Assembly (NCBI GenBank): GCA_009774585.1
Contig: VSOA01000044.1
Location: forward strand, 1 to 18,418
DNA from: Lachnospiraceae bacterium
Lineage (GTDB): Bacteria > Bacillota > Clostridia > Lachnospirales > Lachnospiraceae
Length of the DNA stretch: 18,418 nt
Direction of reading: 5' to 3'
Part shown: positions 7,804-14,915 of the stretch, one piece after another
Layout of the letters: every line of letters begins with the position of its first letter
Numbering within the stretch: position 1 is the stretch's first letter
Notes under the pieces: generated by a model
Told to the model about the DNA's origin: nothing
Database searches by the model: none
The model's input: the letters and a program-made list of their open reading frames with translations, nothing else
Position numbers and translations under genes: made by a program

Positions 7804-7819
7804 TGCAGGATTTCCTGCA
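7804..7819. promoter_or_regulatory. Candidate operator: 16-base palindrome upstream of leuC
   Basis: TGCAGGA and TCCTGCA flank a central TT, giving perfect 7-base arms. A 2-base loop is too tight for an RNA hairpin, so a protein-binding site is more likely. The spacing suits a dimeric helix-turn-helix protein such as the TetR regulator encoded immediately upstream. I found no second copy in the window. Confidence 0.45.
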
Positions 7820-7823
7820 TTAC

Positions 7824-7840
7824 ACTTATTTCGGATAAGT
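7824..7840. promoter_or_regulatory. Second inverted repeat in the leuC leader (ACTTAT-TTCGG-ATAAGT)
   Basis: Perfect 6-base arms flank TTCGG, 4 bases after the preceding palindrome. It could be a second operator half-site pair, or a weak RNA hairpin with a UUCGG loop. It lies 23 bases before the leuC ribosome site. No convincing -35/-10 pair for leuC was found between 7791 and 7875. Confidence 0.35.
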
Positions 7841-7875
7841 ATATGGAAAAGGATAGAGATAAAGGAGGAACATGT

Positions 7876-9141
7876 ATGGGAATGACAATGACACAGAAAA
7901 TTCTTGCGGCTCACGCAGGACTTGACCGTGTTGAGGCGGGGCAATTGATTGAGGCTAATCTGGATTTAGTTCTGGGAAATGATATTACGAGCCCGGTTGC
8001 AATCAGGGAAATGGAAAAAATGAATGTGGAAGGCGTGTTCGATAAAGATAAAATTGCGCTTGTGCCGGATCATTTCGTTCCAAACAAGGATATTAAGTCG
8101 GCGGAGCATTGTAAATGTGTGCGTGAGTTTGCCCGCCGCAATGAGATAACAAACTATTTTGAAGTAGGACAGATGGGAATCGAACATGCTCTTTTGCCGG
8201 AGAAAGGACTTACGGTAGCAGGGGATGTGATTATTGGAGCAGATTCCCATACATGTACTTATGGAGCATTGGGAGCATTTTCTACGGGAGTGGGAAGTAC
8301 GGATATGGCGGCCGGAATGGCGACAGGTAAGGCATGGTTTAAGGTTCCGTCCGCAATCAGATTCAATCTGACAGGGAAGACTTCCGAGTGGGTGAGCGGT
8401 AAGGATGTTATCCTGCATATTATCGGTATGATCGGTGTGGATGGTGCATTATATAAGTCGATGGAGTTTGTAGGCGAGGGTATTAAGAATCTGTCAATGG
8501 ACGATCGGTTCACCATTGCTAATATGGCTATCGAAGCAGGAGGAAAGAACGGTATTTTTCCGGTAGACGACTTTACAGCTGCTTATATGAAGGAACATTC
8601 CGTGCGCGAATACAAAATTTATGAGGCGGATGAGGATGCGGTATATGACGAGGAGTATACGATTGATTTAAGCAGTCTTCGTCCGACGATAGCTTTCCCG
8701 CACTTGCCGGAAAATACGAAGACGATTGATGAAATTAAGGACGATATCAAAATAGATCAAGTGGTAATCGGTTCCTGTACGAACGGAAGATTAGACGATT
8801 TGAGAACGGCGGCCAAAGTATTGGCTGGAAGACATGTTGCGGAGGGAATGAGATGTATTGTCATTCCGGCGACGCAGACAATCTATTTGCAGGCGATGGA
8901 AGAAGGACTTTTGAAGACTTTTGTCGAGGCGGGGGCGATTGTCAGCACTCCTACGTGCGGACCTTGTCTGGGTGGTTATATGGGTATTCTTGCCGAGGGC
9001 GAGCGATGTGTGTCCACTACGAACCGCAACTTCGTAGGACGCATGGGACATGTAAATTCGGAAATATACCTTGCAAGTCCGGCGGTAGCAGCAGCGAGTG
9101 CAGTCACCGGGAAGATTTCCTGTCCGTGCCAGCTTAACTAA
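7876..9141 (+). CDS. leuC: 3-isopropylmalate dehydratase large subunit
   Basis: With LeuD this [4Fe-4S] enzyme isomerises 2- to 3-isopropylmalate in leucine synthesis; the same fold can act on citramalate. The 421-residue length is that of the compact archaeal/clostridial LeuC/HacA type rather than the about 466-residue E. coli type. Cluster ligands are Cys301 (GSCTNGR), Cys361 and Cys364 (TCGPCLG). Other family blocks are visible, including DHFVPNKDI (65-73), GADSHTCTYGALGAF (121-135) and NRNFVGRMGH (383-392). An in-frame ATG at 7843 was rejected because AAAGGAGG (7861-7868) sits 7 bases before the ATG at 7876 and would lie inside the longer version. leuD follows after 48 bases; the two are one unit. 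Confidence 0.96.
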   Translation: MGMTMTQKILAAHAGLDRVEAGQLIEANLDLVLGNDITSPVAIREMEKMNVEGVFDKDKIALVPDHFVPNKDIKSAEHCKCVREFARRNEITNYFEVGQMGIEHALLPEKGLTVAGDVIIGADSHTCTYGALGAFSTGVGSTDMAAGMATGKAWFKVPSAIRFNLTGKTSEWVSGKDVILHIIGMIGVDGALYKSMEFVGEGIKNLSMDDRFTIANMAIEAGGKNGIFPVDDFTAAYMKEHSVREYKIYEADEDAVYDEEYTIDLSSLRPTIAFPHLPENTKTIDEIKDDIKIDQVVIGSCTNGRLDDLRTAAKVLAGRHVAEGMRCIVIPATQTIYLQAMEEGLLKTFVEAGAIVSTPTCGPCLGGYMGILAEGERCVSTTNRNFVGRMGHVNSEIYLASPAVAAASAVTGKISCPCQLN

Positions 9142-9189
9142 AACGGAACGCACACATTTCTTAATATAATATGAGTAGGAGGCAGAATC

Positions 9190-9678
9190 ATGCAATCAGC
9201 AAAGGGAACTGTTTTTAAATATGGAGACAATGTAGATACTGACGTGATTATTCCGGCACGTTACTTAAATTCATCCGATCCGGCGGAACTTGCGACACAC
9301 TGTATGGAGGATATTGATAAAGAATTTGTGAACAGAGTGAACAAAGGCGATATTATCGTAGCGGCAAAGAATTTCGGCTGTGGTTCCTCCAGAGAACATG
9401 CGCCGATTGCAATCAAAGCGGCTGGGGTAAGCTGCGTGATTGCTGAGACCTTTGCCAGAATATTCTATCGCAATGCAATCAATATTGGGCTTCCGATTGT
9501 CGAATGCAAGGAAGCGGCAGAGGAGATAGAAGCAGGCGACGAGGTTGAAGTAAACTTTGATACAGGCGTTATTACCGACGTGACGAAGAATACAACGTAT
9601 AAAGGGCAGGCATTTCCGGAGTTCATGCAGAAGATTATCGCAGCGGAAGGTCTTGTGAATTATATCAATCAAAAATAA
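9190..9678 (+). CDS. leuD: 3-isopropylmalate dehydratase small subunit
   Basis: This 162-residue subunit completes the LeuC active site and determines substrate choice. It is the short archaeal/clostridial LeuD type. Family motifs are YGDNVDTDVIIPARYL (11-26), the swivelling-domain signature NFGCGSSREHAP (61-72) and IFYRNAINIGLP (91-102). The substrate-recognition loop after PAR reads YLNS (25-28), unlike the YLRT of archaeal homoaconitase and the YLVY of archaeal isopropylmalate isomerase. AGGAGG (9177-9182) lies 7 bases before the ATG. leuB does not follow; the next gene is a hypothetical protein after 11 bases, likely co-transcribed. Confidence 0.95.
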   Translation: MQSAKGTVFKYGDNVDTDVIIPARYLNSSDPAELATHCMEDIDKEFVNRVNKGDIIVAAKNFGCGSSREHAPIAIKAAGVSCVIAETFARIFYRNAINIGLPIVECKEAAEEIEAGDEVEVNFDTGVITDVTKNTTYKGQAFPEFMQKIIAAEGLVNYINQK

Positions 9679-9689
9679 AATGAGGCGGC

Positions 9690-10490
9690 ATGGTTAACAG
9701 AGTAAACGGCAACGATTATTATGATTATTCAAAACTGAAAATGCCCGATGCGGCGGATAAAACCGGAAACGGAGAGAAGTTTAGTCTGAATTATCAGCGT
9801 GCACAGGAAGAGAAAGAGGACGATGATAAGGATAAGGAAGGCAGGACTAAAGACGGCGATGGTGTTAAAGCGTCGGGCATAAACGGACAGCGCACAGTGA
9901 TGCAGAGCGGCGTTAGGTTGGAGCTGTCCGGAAATACGCCGCGTTCTTCGGCTGCTAAAGGCGATAATGTTTTTCAGACCGGCGTGAACGGACAGAGACT
10001 GCTTGATTCATTTCGCTCCTGGGTTACGGTATTTGTACAGACGTTGAAAGATTTCTTTTATAAGATATGGAATGATGAGCCGGCACAGGATAATTCGGAG
10101 TTTGCAGAAGATGTCGATACGATGCAGGAAACTTCGGCGGCACAGAATGCGGCGACAATTGCAAAGACCGGGGAGAGCGGCATAAGTGAGCCTGAGAGAC
10201 TGACGGAAGAATATCTTATTCTAAATCAATTGGAAAGTCTTAAGAATCCGGAGGACGCCGCGAGGAGGCAGATACAGCACAAAGCGGAACAGGATAAAGA
10301 AATACAGAAATATTTGCGTTCAGGGAATTTAGAACAGGTGATAAATCTCGTCACACAGAATGGGCAAAAGACGATAGCTAAAAACTCTACGCTACTGACT
10401 TATTATGACAGAACAGGAAGAATCACGCCGTTAAATGTTTCCGATCAGGAACGTATCCTGCACGGAGATAGGAATGTGAAAAAACTATAA
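9690..10490 (+). CDS. Hypothetical protein with paired GxNGQR motifs
   Basis: I do not recognise this 266-residue protein. It has no signal peptide. Residues 1-60 are hydrophilic, with an acidic/lysine stretch at 38-58. A six-residue motif occurs twice, GINGQR (63-68) and GVNGQR (98-103). The second is followed by the only strongly hydrophobic, aromatic segment, about 104-127 (LLDSFRSWVTVFVQTLKDFF), which could be an amphipathic or membrane-associating helix. After a low-complexity linker (130-165), residues 168-266 form a charged helical region ending in a Gln/Thr/Arg-rich tail. GAGGCGG (9681-9687) leaves only 2 bases to the ATG, so translation probably depends on coupling to leuD, 11 bases upstream. 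It converges on the diguanylate cyclase gene with 10 bases between stops. Confidence 0.75.
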   Translation: MVNRVNGNDYYDYSKLKMPDAADKTGNGEKFSLNYQRAQEEKEDDDKDKEGRTKDGDGVKASGINGQRTVMQSGVRLELSGNTPRSSAAKGDNVFQTGVNGQRLLDSFRSWVTVFVQTLKDFFYKIWNDEPAQDNSEFAEDVDTMQETSAAQNAATIAKTGESGISEPERLTEEYLILNQLESLKNPEDAARRQIQHKAEQDKEIQKYLRSGNLEQVINLVTQNGQKTIAKNSTLLTYYDRTGRITPLNVSDQERILHGDRNVKKL

Positions 10491-10500
10491 TAATAATCAA

Positions 10501-11586
10501 TTATGCAATCACCTTATTTTTACCGCTTCTTTTACCCTGATAGAGATTGTAATCAGCATTTGTTATTGCCTCTTCTATGGTTTCTCCGTCTCTGTATGCA
10601 GAGATTCCGAGGGTAAGCGTGCAGTGAATCCATTTGTTGTTCAATTCAAAGACGTGGTTGGCAACATTGCGCCTGATATTCTCCGCAATACGCCCGGCAG
10701 TTTCTTTGGCAGAACTGCTGACAAGGATCAGAATTTCTTCCCCGCCCCAGCGGCAGACATATCCGTTCGTACCGACCTGTTTGGTTGTGATATGCGCAAC
10801 CTCTTTTAAGACGATGTCGCCGAAATCATGTCCGTAAGTATCATTAATGCTTTTGAAATTATCAATATCACTCATGATAAGAGAAAAACCGGATTCAGAT
10901 TTTAACGCCTGATTTAAAAACACATCCATACTTCTACGGTTATACAGACCGGTCAGTGGATCAGTACTTGCAAGCTTATCCAGAATCTCATTTTGATGAC
11001 GCAGTTGTGCATTGGATATTTTTATCTCAGAGATAAAAATCAATGAAAATACAATGAGGAATGAGAAGGTACAGATAGAATTAAAAATATACAATACCAA
11101 TTCCCAATTCATCATTAAGTGTCCGTATGTCGGAATAGTAGAGAAGGATAACAATTTGCAGCTAAGAAAGGAAACCGTAGAGAAAAAAGCTGACCCTGTG
11201 GCAATAACCATTTTACGGCGTCCGCTATTCATGGTATAACAGATATAGAAACCGACAGGAATCAGTGCGATAATATATTGCGCGAACCCGAACTGCCATC
11301 CTATACAAATAGTTGAGACGAATGAATGCAGAATAATCTCGAAATAAGTGATGCAGTATACCGGCCAGAAATGTCCCCTGCGGATTAAGAGCGTGCAGGA
11401 TAAATAGGCCAGAACACTGATTACATTAAAAATAAACAGGGGTGTAACCCTGAAATACCCGAAAGTGATGGAGAGAAAAAAGTGAACTAAAGCTACGGAA
11501 TAAATGATCACACTGAATTTCTGTTTGTCCGTGATACGAGCTTTGCCAGTCAATACTTTCTTGATATATGAGATATAATGATTCAT
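10501..11586 (-). CDS. Membrane-anchored diguanylate cyclase (GGDEF domain)
   Basis: The enzyme makes the second messenger cyclic di-GMP from two GTP. The 361-residue product has about six hydrophobic segments between residues 22 and 187, a short coiled linker (188-205), then a GGDEF domain (206-361). The domain opens with DPLTGLYNRR, has the metal-binding MSDIDNFK (Asp240) and INDTYGHDFGD, and an active-site loop GGEEI (281-285), a functional-looking variant of GGEEF. The inhibitory I-site RxxD upstream of the loop is absent: Arg and Asp are replaced by Gly272 and Gly275. Upstream in-frame ATGs at 11676 and 11595 were rejected: the first lies upstream of the promoter -10 (11657-11662), and AGGAT sits 8 bases before the ATG at 11586. 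The input signal is unknown. Confidence 0.92.
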   Translation of the reverse strand: MNHYISYIKKVLTGKARITDKQKFSVIIYSVALVHFFLSITFGYFRVTPLFIFNVISVLAYLSCTLLIRRGHFWPVYCITYFEIILHSFVSTICIGWQFGFAQYIIALIPVGFYICYTMNSGRRKMVIATGSAFFSTVSFLSCKLLSFSTIPTYGHLMMNWELVLYIFNSICTFSFLIVFSLIFISEIKISNAQLRHQNEILDKLASTDPLTGLYNRRSMDVFLNQALKSESGFSLIMSDIDNFKSINDTYGHDFGDIVLKEVAHITTKQVGTNGYVCRWGGEEILILVSSSAKETAGRIAENIRRNVANHVFELNNKWIHCTLTLGISAYRDGETIEEAITNADYNLYQGKRSGKNKVIA

Positions 11587-11656
11587 AGTTTTCATCCTGC
11601 TAATCGTTGTATGTTCATAAATGTAGAAATATGTAAATGGCTGAATATTATAGATT

Positions 11657-11685
11657 ATTATATAATAAGTTTGCATAAAAGTAAA
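11657..11685 (-). promoter_or_regulatory. Sigma-70-type promoter for the diguanylate cyclase gene
   Basis: On the - strand TTTACT (11685-11680) and a perfect TATAAT (11662-11657) are separated by 17 bases. Transcription would start near 11650, about 64 bases before the ATG at 11586. This also rules out the longer reading frame beginning at 11676. Confidence 0.65.
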
Positions 11686-11696
11686 TCATTTTACTT
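11679..11696. promoter_or_regulatory. Inverted repeat overlapping the diguanylate cyclase -35 element
   Basis: AAGTAAA and TTTACTT flank TCAT, giving perfect 7-base arms. One arm contains the whole -35 hexamer, so a protein bound here would compete with RNA polymerase. It is AT-rich and could be chance. The rest of 11587-11789 holds no other gene. Confidence 0.35.
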
Positions 11697-11789
11697 ATTT
11701 AAAAAGGATCTGGAACTATTTAAAAATTCCATAACAACATAGAACTCTTTCAATGAGCCGCGAGAGTATCATCAAGTGATAATCTGTAG

Positions 11790-12563
11790 ATGAATGAGGA
11801 AAATATTTTGAAATGTTTAAATCAGGATGCCTTTGAACAGGCGAAACTTAAAGTGCTGTTGAAGCAGAACGACCCGCATGGTTTTGGAACGCTTCGTGAG
11901 AAAACAGTTCATGCTGTGATGAAATTGTATTATGAGCCGGATGAAGATTACCATGAAGTGCCGATTGAAGGATACATTGCTGATATTTATACCGGAGAGT
12001 GTATTATCGAGATACAGAACGGCAATTTCAATAAGCTGCGCCCGAAACTGGCAGCTTTTCTGCCTTTATATCCGGTCACTGTAGTGCTGCCGATTCCGCA
12101 CTATAAATGGGTCGTCTGGATGGATGAAGTATCAGGGGAGTTGTCGAAGCGGCATAAGTCTCCGGTGACCGGTTCAGCGTATCACGCTTTTCCGGAACTA
12201 TATAAGATTAAACAGTATTTGGGTCATCCGAATTTGTCCTTCGCATTTCCGTTAGTGGATATGGATGAATACAGACTGCTAAACGGGTGGAGCAAGAATA
12301 AGAAGAGGGGATCAAGCCGTTATGACAGGATGCCGATTGCGCTCTATGATGAGATTCTGATTGAAAGGAAGGAAGATTTTGCGCAGTTTGTGCCTTATGA
12401 GATTGAAGAGCCTTTTACGGTCAAAGAATTTGCCAAGACCGCAGGAATACACAGAGAACTGGCCAGTGTGGCAGTGCCGCTTTTGATGAACATGGGTATT
12501 CTTACAAGAGTCGGCAAACGCGGCAGAGAATATATATATGAGGTGCCGCAGGAATATCGATAA
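11790..12563 (+). CDS. Uncharacterised protein with nuclease-like core and C-terminal winged helix
   Basis: I do not recognise a named family. The 257-residue product has an N-terminal helical part, then a core (about 35-105) whose residues recall PD-(D/E)xK nucleases: Glu37 in a helix (REKTVHAVMK), Asp65 in YIADIYTGE, and Glu74-Ile-Gln76 (IIEIQ) followed by a Lys/Arg helix (NKLRPKL). An ExQ instead of ExK also occurs in CoiA-like members. A conserved-looking middle block (PHYKWVVWMD, YRLLNGWSK, KRGSSRYDR) follows, then a winged-helix-like end (205-250, FTVKEFAKTAGIHRELA...). The ATG at 11790 has no clear ribosome site. An in-frame TTG at 11808 has GAGGA (11796-11800) 7 bases upstream and may be the true start, giving 251 residues. 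The histidine kinase gene follows after 20 bases. Confidence 0.8.
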   Translation: MNEENILKCLNQDAFEQAKLKVLLKQNDPHGFGTLREKTVHAVMKLYYEPDEDYHEVPIEGYIADIYTGECIIEIQNGNFNKLRPKLAAFLPLYPVTVVLPIPHYKWVVWMDEVSGELSKRHKSPVTGSAYHAFPELYKIKQYLGHPNLSFAFPLVDMDEYRLLNGWSKNKKRGSSRYDRMPIALYDEILIERKEDFAQFVPYEIEEPFTVKEFAKTAGIHRELASVAVPLLMNMGILTRVGKRGREYIYEVPQEYR

Positions 12564-12583
12564 GGGAATAATGAGGTTATATT

Positions 12584-14788
12584 ATGAATATAATGCTGGC
12601 AATACACGGTGTGGGAATCATTATCTGTTTTCTGATGACATTTCTGGTTTATCTGGCAAAACCGTCTGAACAACAGAAGATTCTGTTTGCAGGGACGCTG
12701 TTTACATTTATGGACGTGGCAGGCTATTTTTATGAGCTCCAGAGTAAAAGTCTGGAGGTGACGCGTCTTGCGGTAAAACTGGAATACTTAGGGACAACGA
12801 TGGGACTTTTATGTTTCCTATACTTCGCCTGCCTCTACAGTAACCACCGAAATGATAAATGGCTGAAATTTATAAAATATTTTTATACAATTGATCATTT
12901 TTTTATTCTACTGCTGATTTTTACGATCGACTTTAATACGCTGTATTATAAAAGCATTACCTATACGGAAGAAGATGGTTTCTACATATGGGTTTATGAG
13001 CCGGGCACATTCTATTATTGGTGGATTGTGCTCACAACCGTGCTGGGGATTATTATAGCGCTGATTATGATACAGTCCGTATTGGAGCATAAGAATGAAA
13101 AACGCCCTGAACTTCTTCTTATATTCGGGGCATCTCTCGTACCGATTATCTTTTGGATCATGCGAATACTTGGATATTTAGGGCATTATGATTCTTATCC
13201 GATATCTATGTTGATTACCGAGTCGTTTCTTGTATTTGTCATGTACAGGTATCGTTTGTTTGATACGGTCAAAGGGGCGAAAGACAGGGTGATCGATGAA
13301 ATCAAAGAAGGAATTCTTGTGACGGACGGTCTTGATGCGGTAATTTATTCTAACAGAGAAGCCGATCTGATATTTCCCGATATGGATTGGAACGACAAGG
13401 ATATGGTCCGCAAACAGATTTTTGACTTTATGGAGGCGCATAAGGACGGCTTTATGATTGAGGAACGCTTCTACGAATGGCAGAGAAGCGAGATATTTGA
13501 TGATAATCAGCGCAAAGCCGGTATTCTTTACCGTATTTCCGATATGACGGACAATTATCTGTATACGAAGCAGTTGATTGAGTTAAAGGAAGATGCGGAA
13601 CGTGCTAATGAAGCAAAAAGCTCTTTTCTTGCGCGTATGTCCCATGAAATCAGGACTCCGATTAATGCGGTGCTCGGGATGAACGAAATGATTCTGCGGG
13701 AGACAGAAGCCGATAATATCAGGGAATATGCAATAAACATTCACAATGCCGGTAAGACGCTGTTATCCATTATCAATGATATTCTTGATTTGTCTAAGAT
13801 TGAATCGAGTAAGATGGTGATAACAGAAAATGATTACATGCTTGGAAGTATGATTCTTGATATTGAGAACATGATAGCAATGAGAGCGGAAGAGAAGAAT
13901 CTTACATTCAGGATTCTGGCGGATTCAAAGCTTCCGAAGAATTTGCATGGCGATGAAATGCGCGTAAAACAGTGTATTGTCAACTTATTGACTAACTCGG
14001 TCAAGTATACAAATGAAGGTTCGGTCACTTTGGAAATTGATTGTGCGGATATTCAGGGAAATATAATAAATCTTCGTATTACGGTGTCTGATACGGGAAT
14101 CGGAATCAGAGAGGAAGAACTGCATATGCTCTTTGATCCCTTTACGAGACTTGATATGATGAGAAATAAGAGTGTGGAAGGGACCGGATTGGGGCTTAGT
14201 ATCACGAAACGTCTGGTTGCAATGATGCAGGGCAATCTGACGGTTGAGAGTGAATACGGAAACGGAAGTAAGTTCACTTTTGTGATTCCCCAGAAGATAA
14301 TGGGAACGGAACTGCTTGGAGATTACAGAAAAGCGGCGGATGAAGTCACTGAACATAGCAAGAGCGGAGCCCCGGGAACGTTTATTGCTCCGCGGGCAAA
14401 AATACTGGCAGTTGACGATAACCGCGTCAATATTACTGTGGTCAAAGGACTGCTGAAGAGATTGAAAGTTCAGTTTGACGCAGCGCTTAGCGGTGCGGAG
14501 TGTCTGGATAAAATCAGACAAAATCACTATGATATTATTTTCCTAGACCATATGATGCCGGAGATGGACGGTGTGGAAACTTTGCAGAGTATGTGTCAGA
14601 TAGAAGAGTATGCGCAGAATCCGTCCGTTGTAATTGCACTTACGGCGAATGCAATCGTGGGCGCGAAAGAAGAATACTTACAGGCAGGATTTGAAGATTA
14701 TCTGTCGAAGCCGATTGATTCGATGCAGTTAGAACAATTGATCAGACGTTATCTTTCACCGGAACTGATAGAGTATACGGAGATGTAA
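12584..14788 (+). CDS. Hybrid sensor histidine kinase (7TM, PAS-like, HisKA, HATPase, receiver)
   Basis: The 734-residue membrane protein begins with seven hydrophobic helices (about 5-222), resembling the N-terminal 7TM sensor of histidine kinases. Residues 230-325 are PAS-like (GILVTDGLDAVIYSN). The kinase core has the phospho-acceptor His354 (SFLARMSHEIRTP), the N box with Asn467 and Asn471, G1 DTGIGI (503-508) and G2 GTGLGLS (533-539). The C-terminal receiver (605-725) has the acidic pair Asp611-Asp612, phospho-acceptor Asp655 (IIFLDHMMPEMDG), Thr687 and Lys709, so all catalytic residues are present. There is no Hpt domain or separate response regulator in the window, so the output path is unknown. 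GAGG (12573-12576) lies 7 bases before the ATG. It is co-directional with the nuclease-like gene 20 bases upstream. Confidence 0.94.
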   Translation: MNIMLAIHGVGIIICFLMTFLVYLAKPSEQQKILFAGTLFTFMDVAGYFYELQSKSLEVTRLAVKLEYLGTTMGLLCFLYFACLYSNHRNDKWLKFIKYFYTIDHFFILLLIFTIDFNTLYYKSITYTEEDGFYIWVYEPGTFYYWWIVLTTVLGIIIALIMIQSVLEHKNEKRPELLLIFGASLVPIIFWIMRILGYLGHYDSYPISMLITESFLVFVMYRYRLFDTVKGAKDRVIDEIKEGILVTDGLDAVIYSNREADLIFPDMDWNDKDMVRKQIFDFMEAHKDGFMIEERFYEWQRSEIFDDNQRKAGILYRISDMTDNYLYTKQLIELKEDAERANEAKSSFLARMSHEIRTPINAVLGMNEMILRETEADNIREYAINIHNAGKTLLSIINDILDLSKIESSKMVITENDYMLGSMILDIENMIAMRAEEKNLTFRILADSKLPKNLHGDEMRVKQCIVNLLTNSVKYTNEGSVTLEIDCADIQGNIINLRITVSDTGIGIREEELHMLFDPFTRLDMMRNKSVEGTGLGLSITKRLVAMMQGNLTVESEYGNGSKFTFVIPQKIMGTELLGDYRKAADEVTEHSKSGAPGTFIAPRAKILAVDDNRVNITVVKGLLKRLKVQFDAALSGAECLDKIRQNHYDIIFLDHMMPEMDGVETLQSMCQIEEYAQNPSVVIALTANAIVGAKEEYLQAGFEDYLSKPIDSMQLEQLIRRYLSPELIEYTEM

Positions 14789-14809
14789 ACTATATGTAGT
14801 AATTCTGCT

Positions 14810-14837
14810 TTGCAAGATACAAAATATATGATAAAAT
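14810..14837 (+). promoter_or_regulatory. Candidate promoter for the topoisomerase pair
   Basis: TTGCAA (14810-14815) and TAAAAT (14832-14837) are separated by 16 bases in an AT-rich 127-base gap. The -10 matches at 5 of 6 positions and the -35 at 4 of 6. Transcription would start near 14844, about 70 bases before the B-subunit ATG. Confidence 0.4.
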
Positions 14838-14874
14838 ATGATTCGTGAGAAATTCTGAAATCATGTTCTTTTTT
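14838..14874 (+). terminator. Weak possible terminator or leader hairpin
   Basis: ATGATT (14838-14843) can pair with AATCAT (14859-14864), followed closely by TTCTTTTTT (14866-14874). The stem is only 6 AT-rich pairs with a large loop, so it is weak. It could end the kinase transcript, but it overlaps the start region of the promoter called just upstream. Confidence 0.25.
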
Positions 14875-14915
14875 GCGTAAAAACCCCGATAACCGGAAAT
14901 ATGAGGTGCAGATAA

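Noticed and set aside
7843..7875. Longer leuC start at 7843
   Set aside because: The strong AAAGGAGG site would fall inside it, and the added residues are not LeuC-like; the ATG at 7876 fits family length.
9155..9175. AT-rich TATAAT-like stretch before leuD
   Set aside because: No -35 element at a suitable distance; leuC and leuD are 48 bases apart and most simply co-transcribed.
11587..11676. Longer diguanylate cyclase frame starting at 11676
   Set aside because: Its start lies upstream of the -10 element at 11657-11662, and a ribosome site fits the ATG at 11586.
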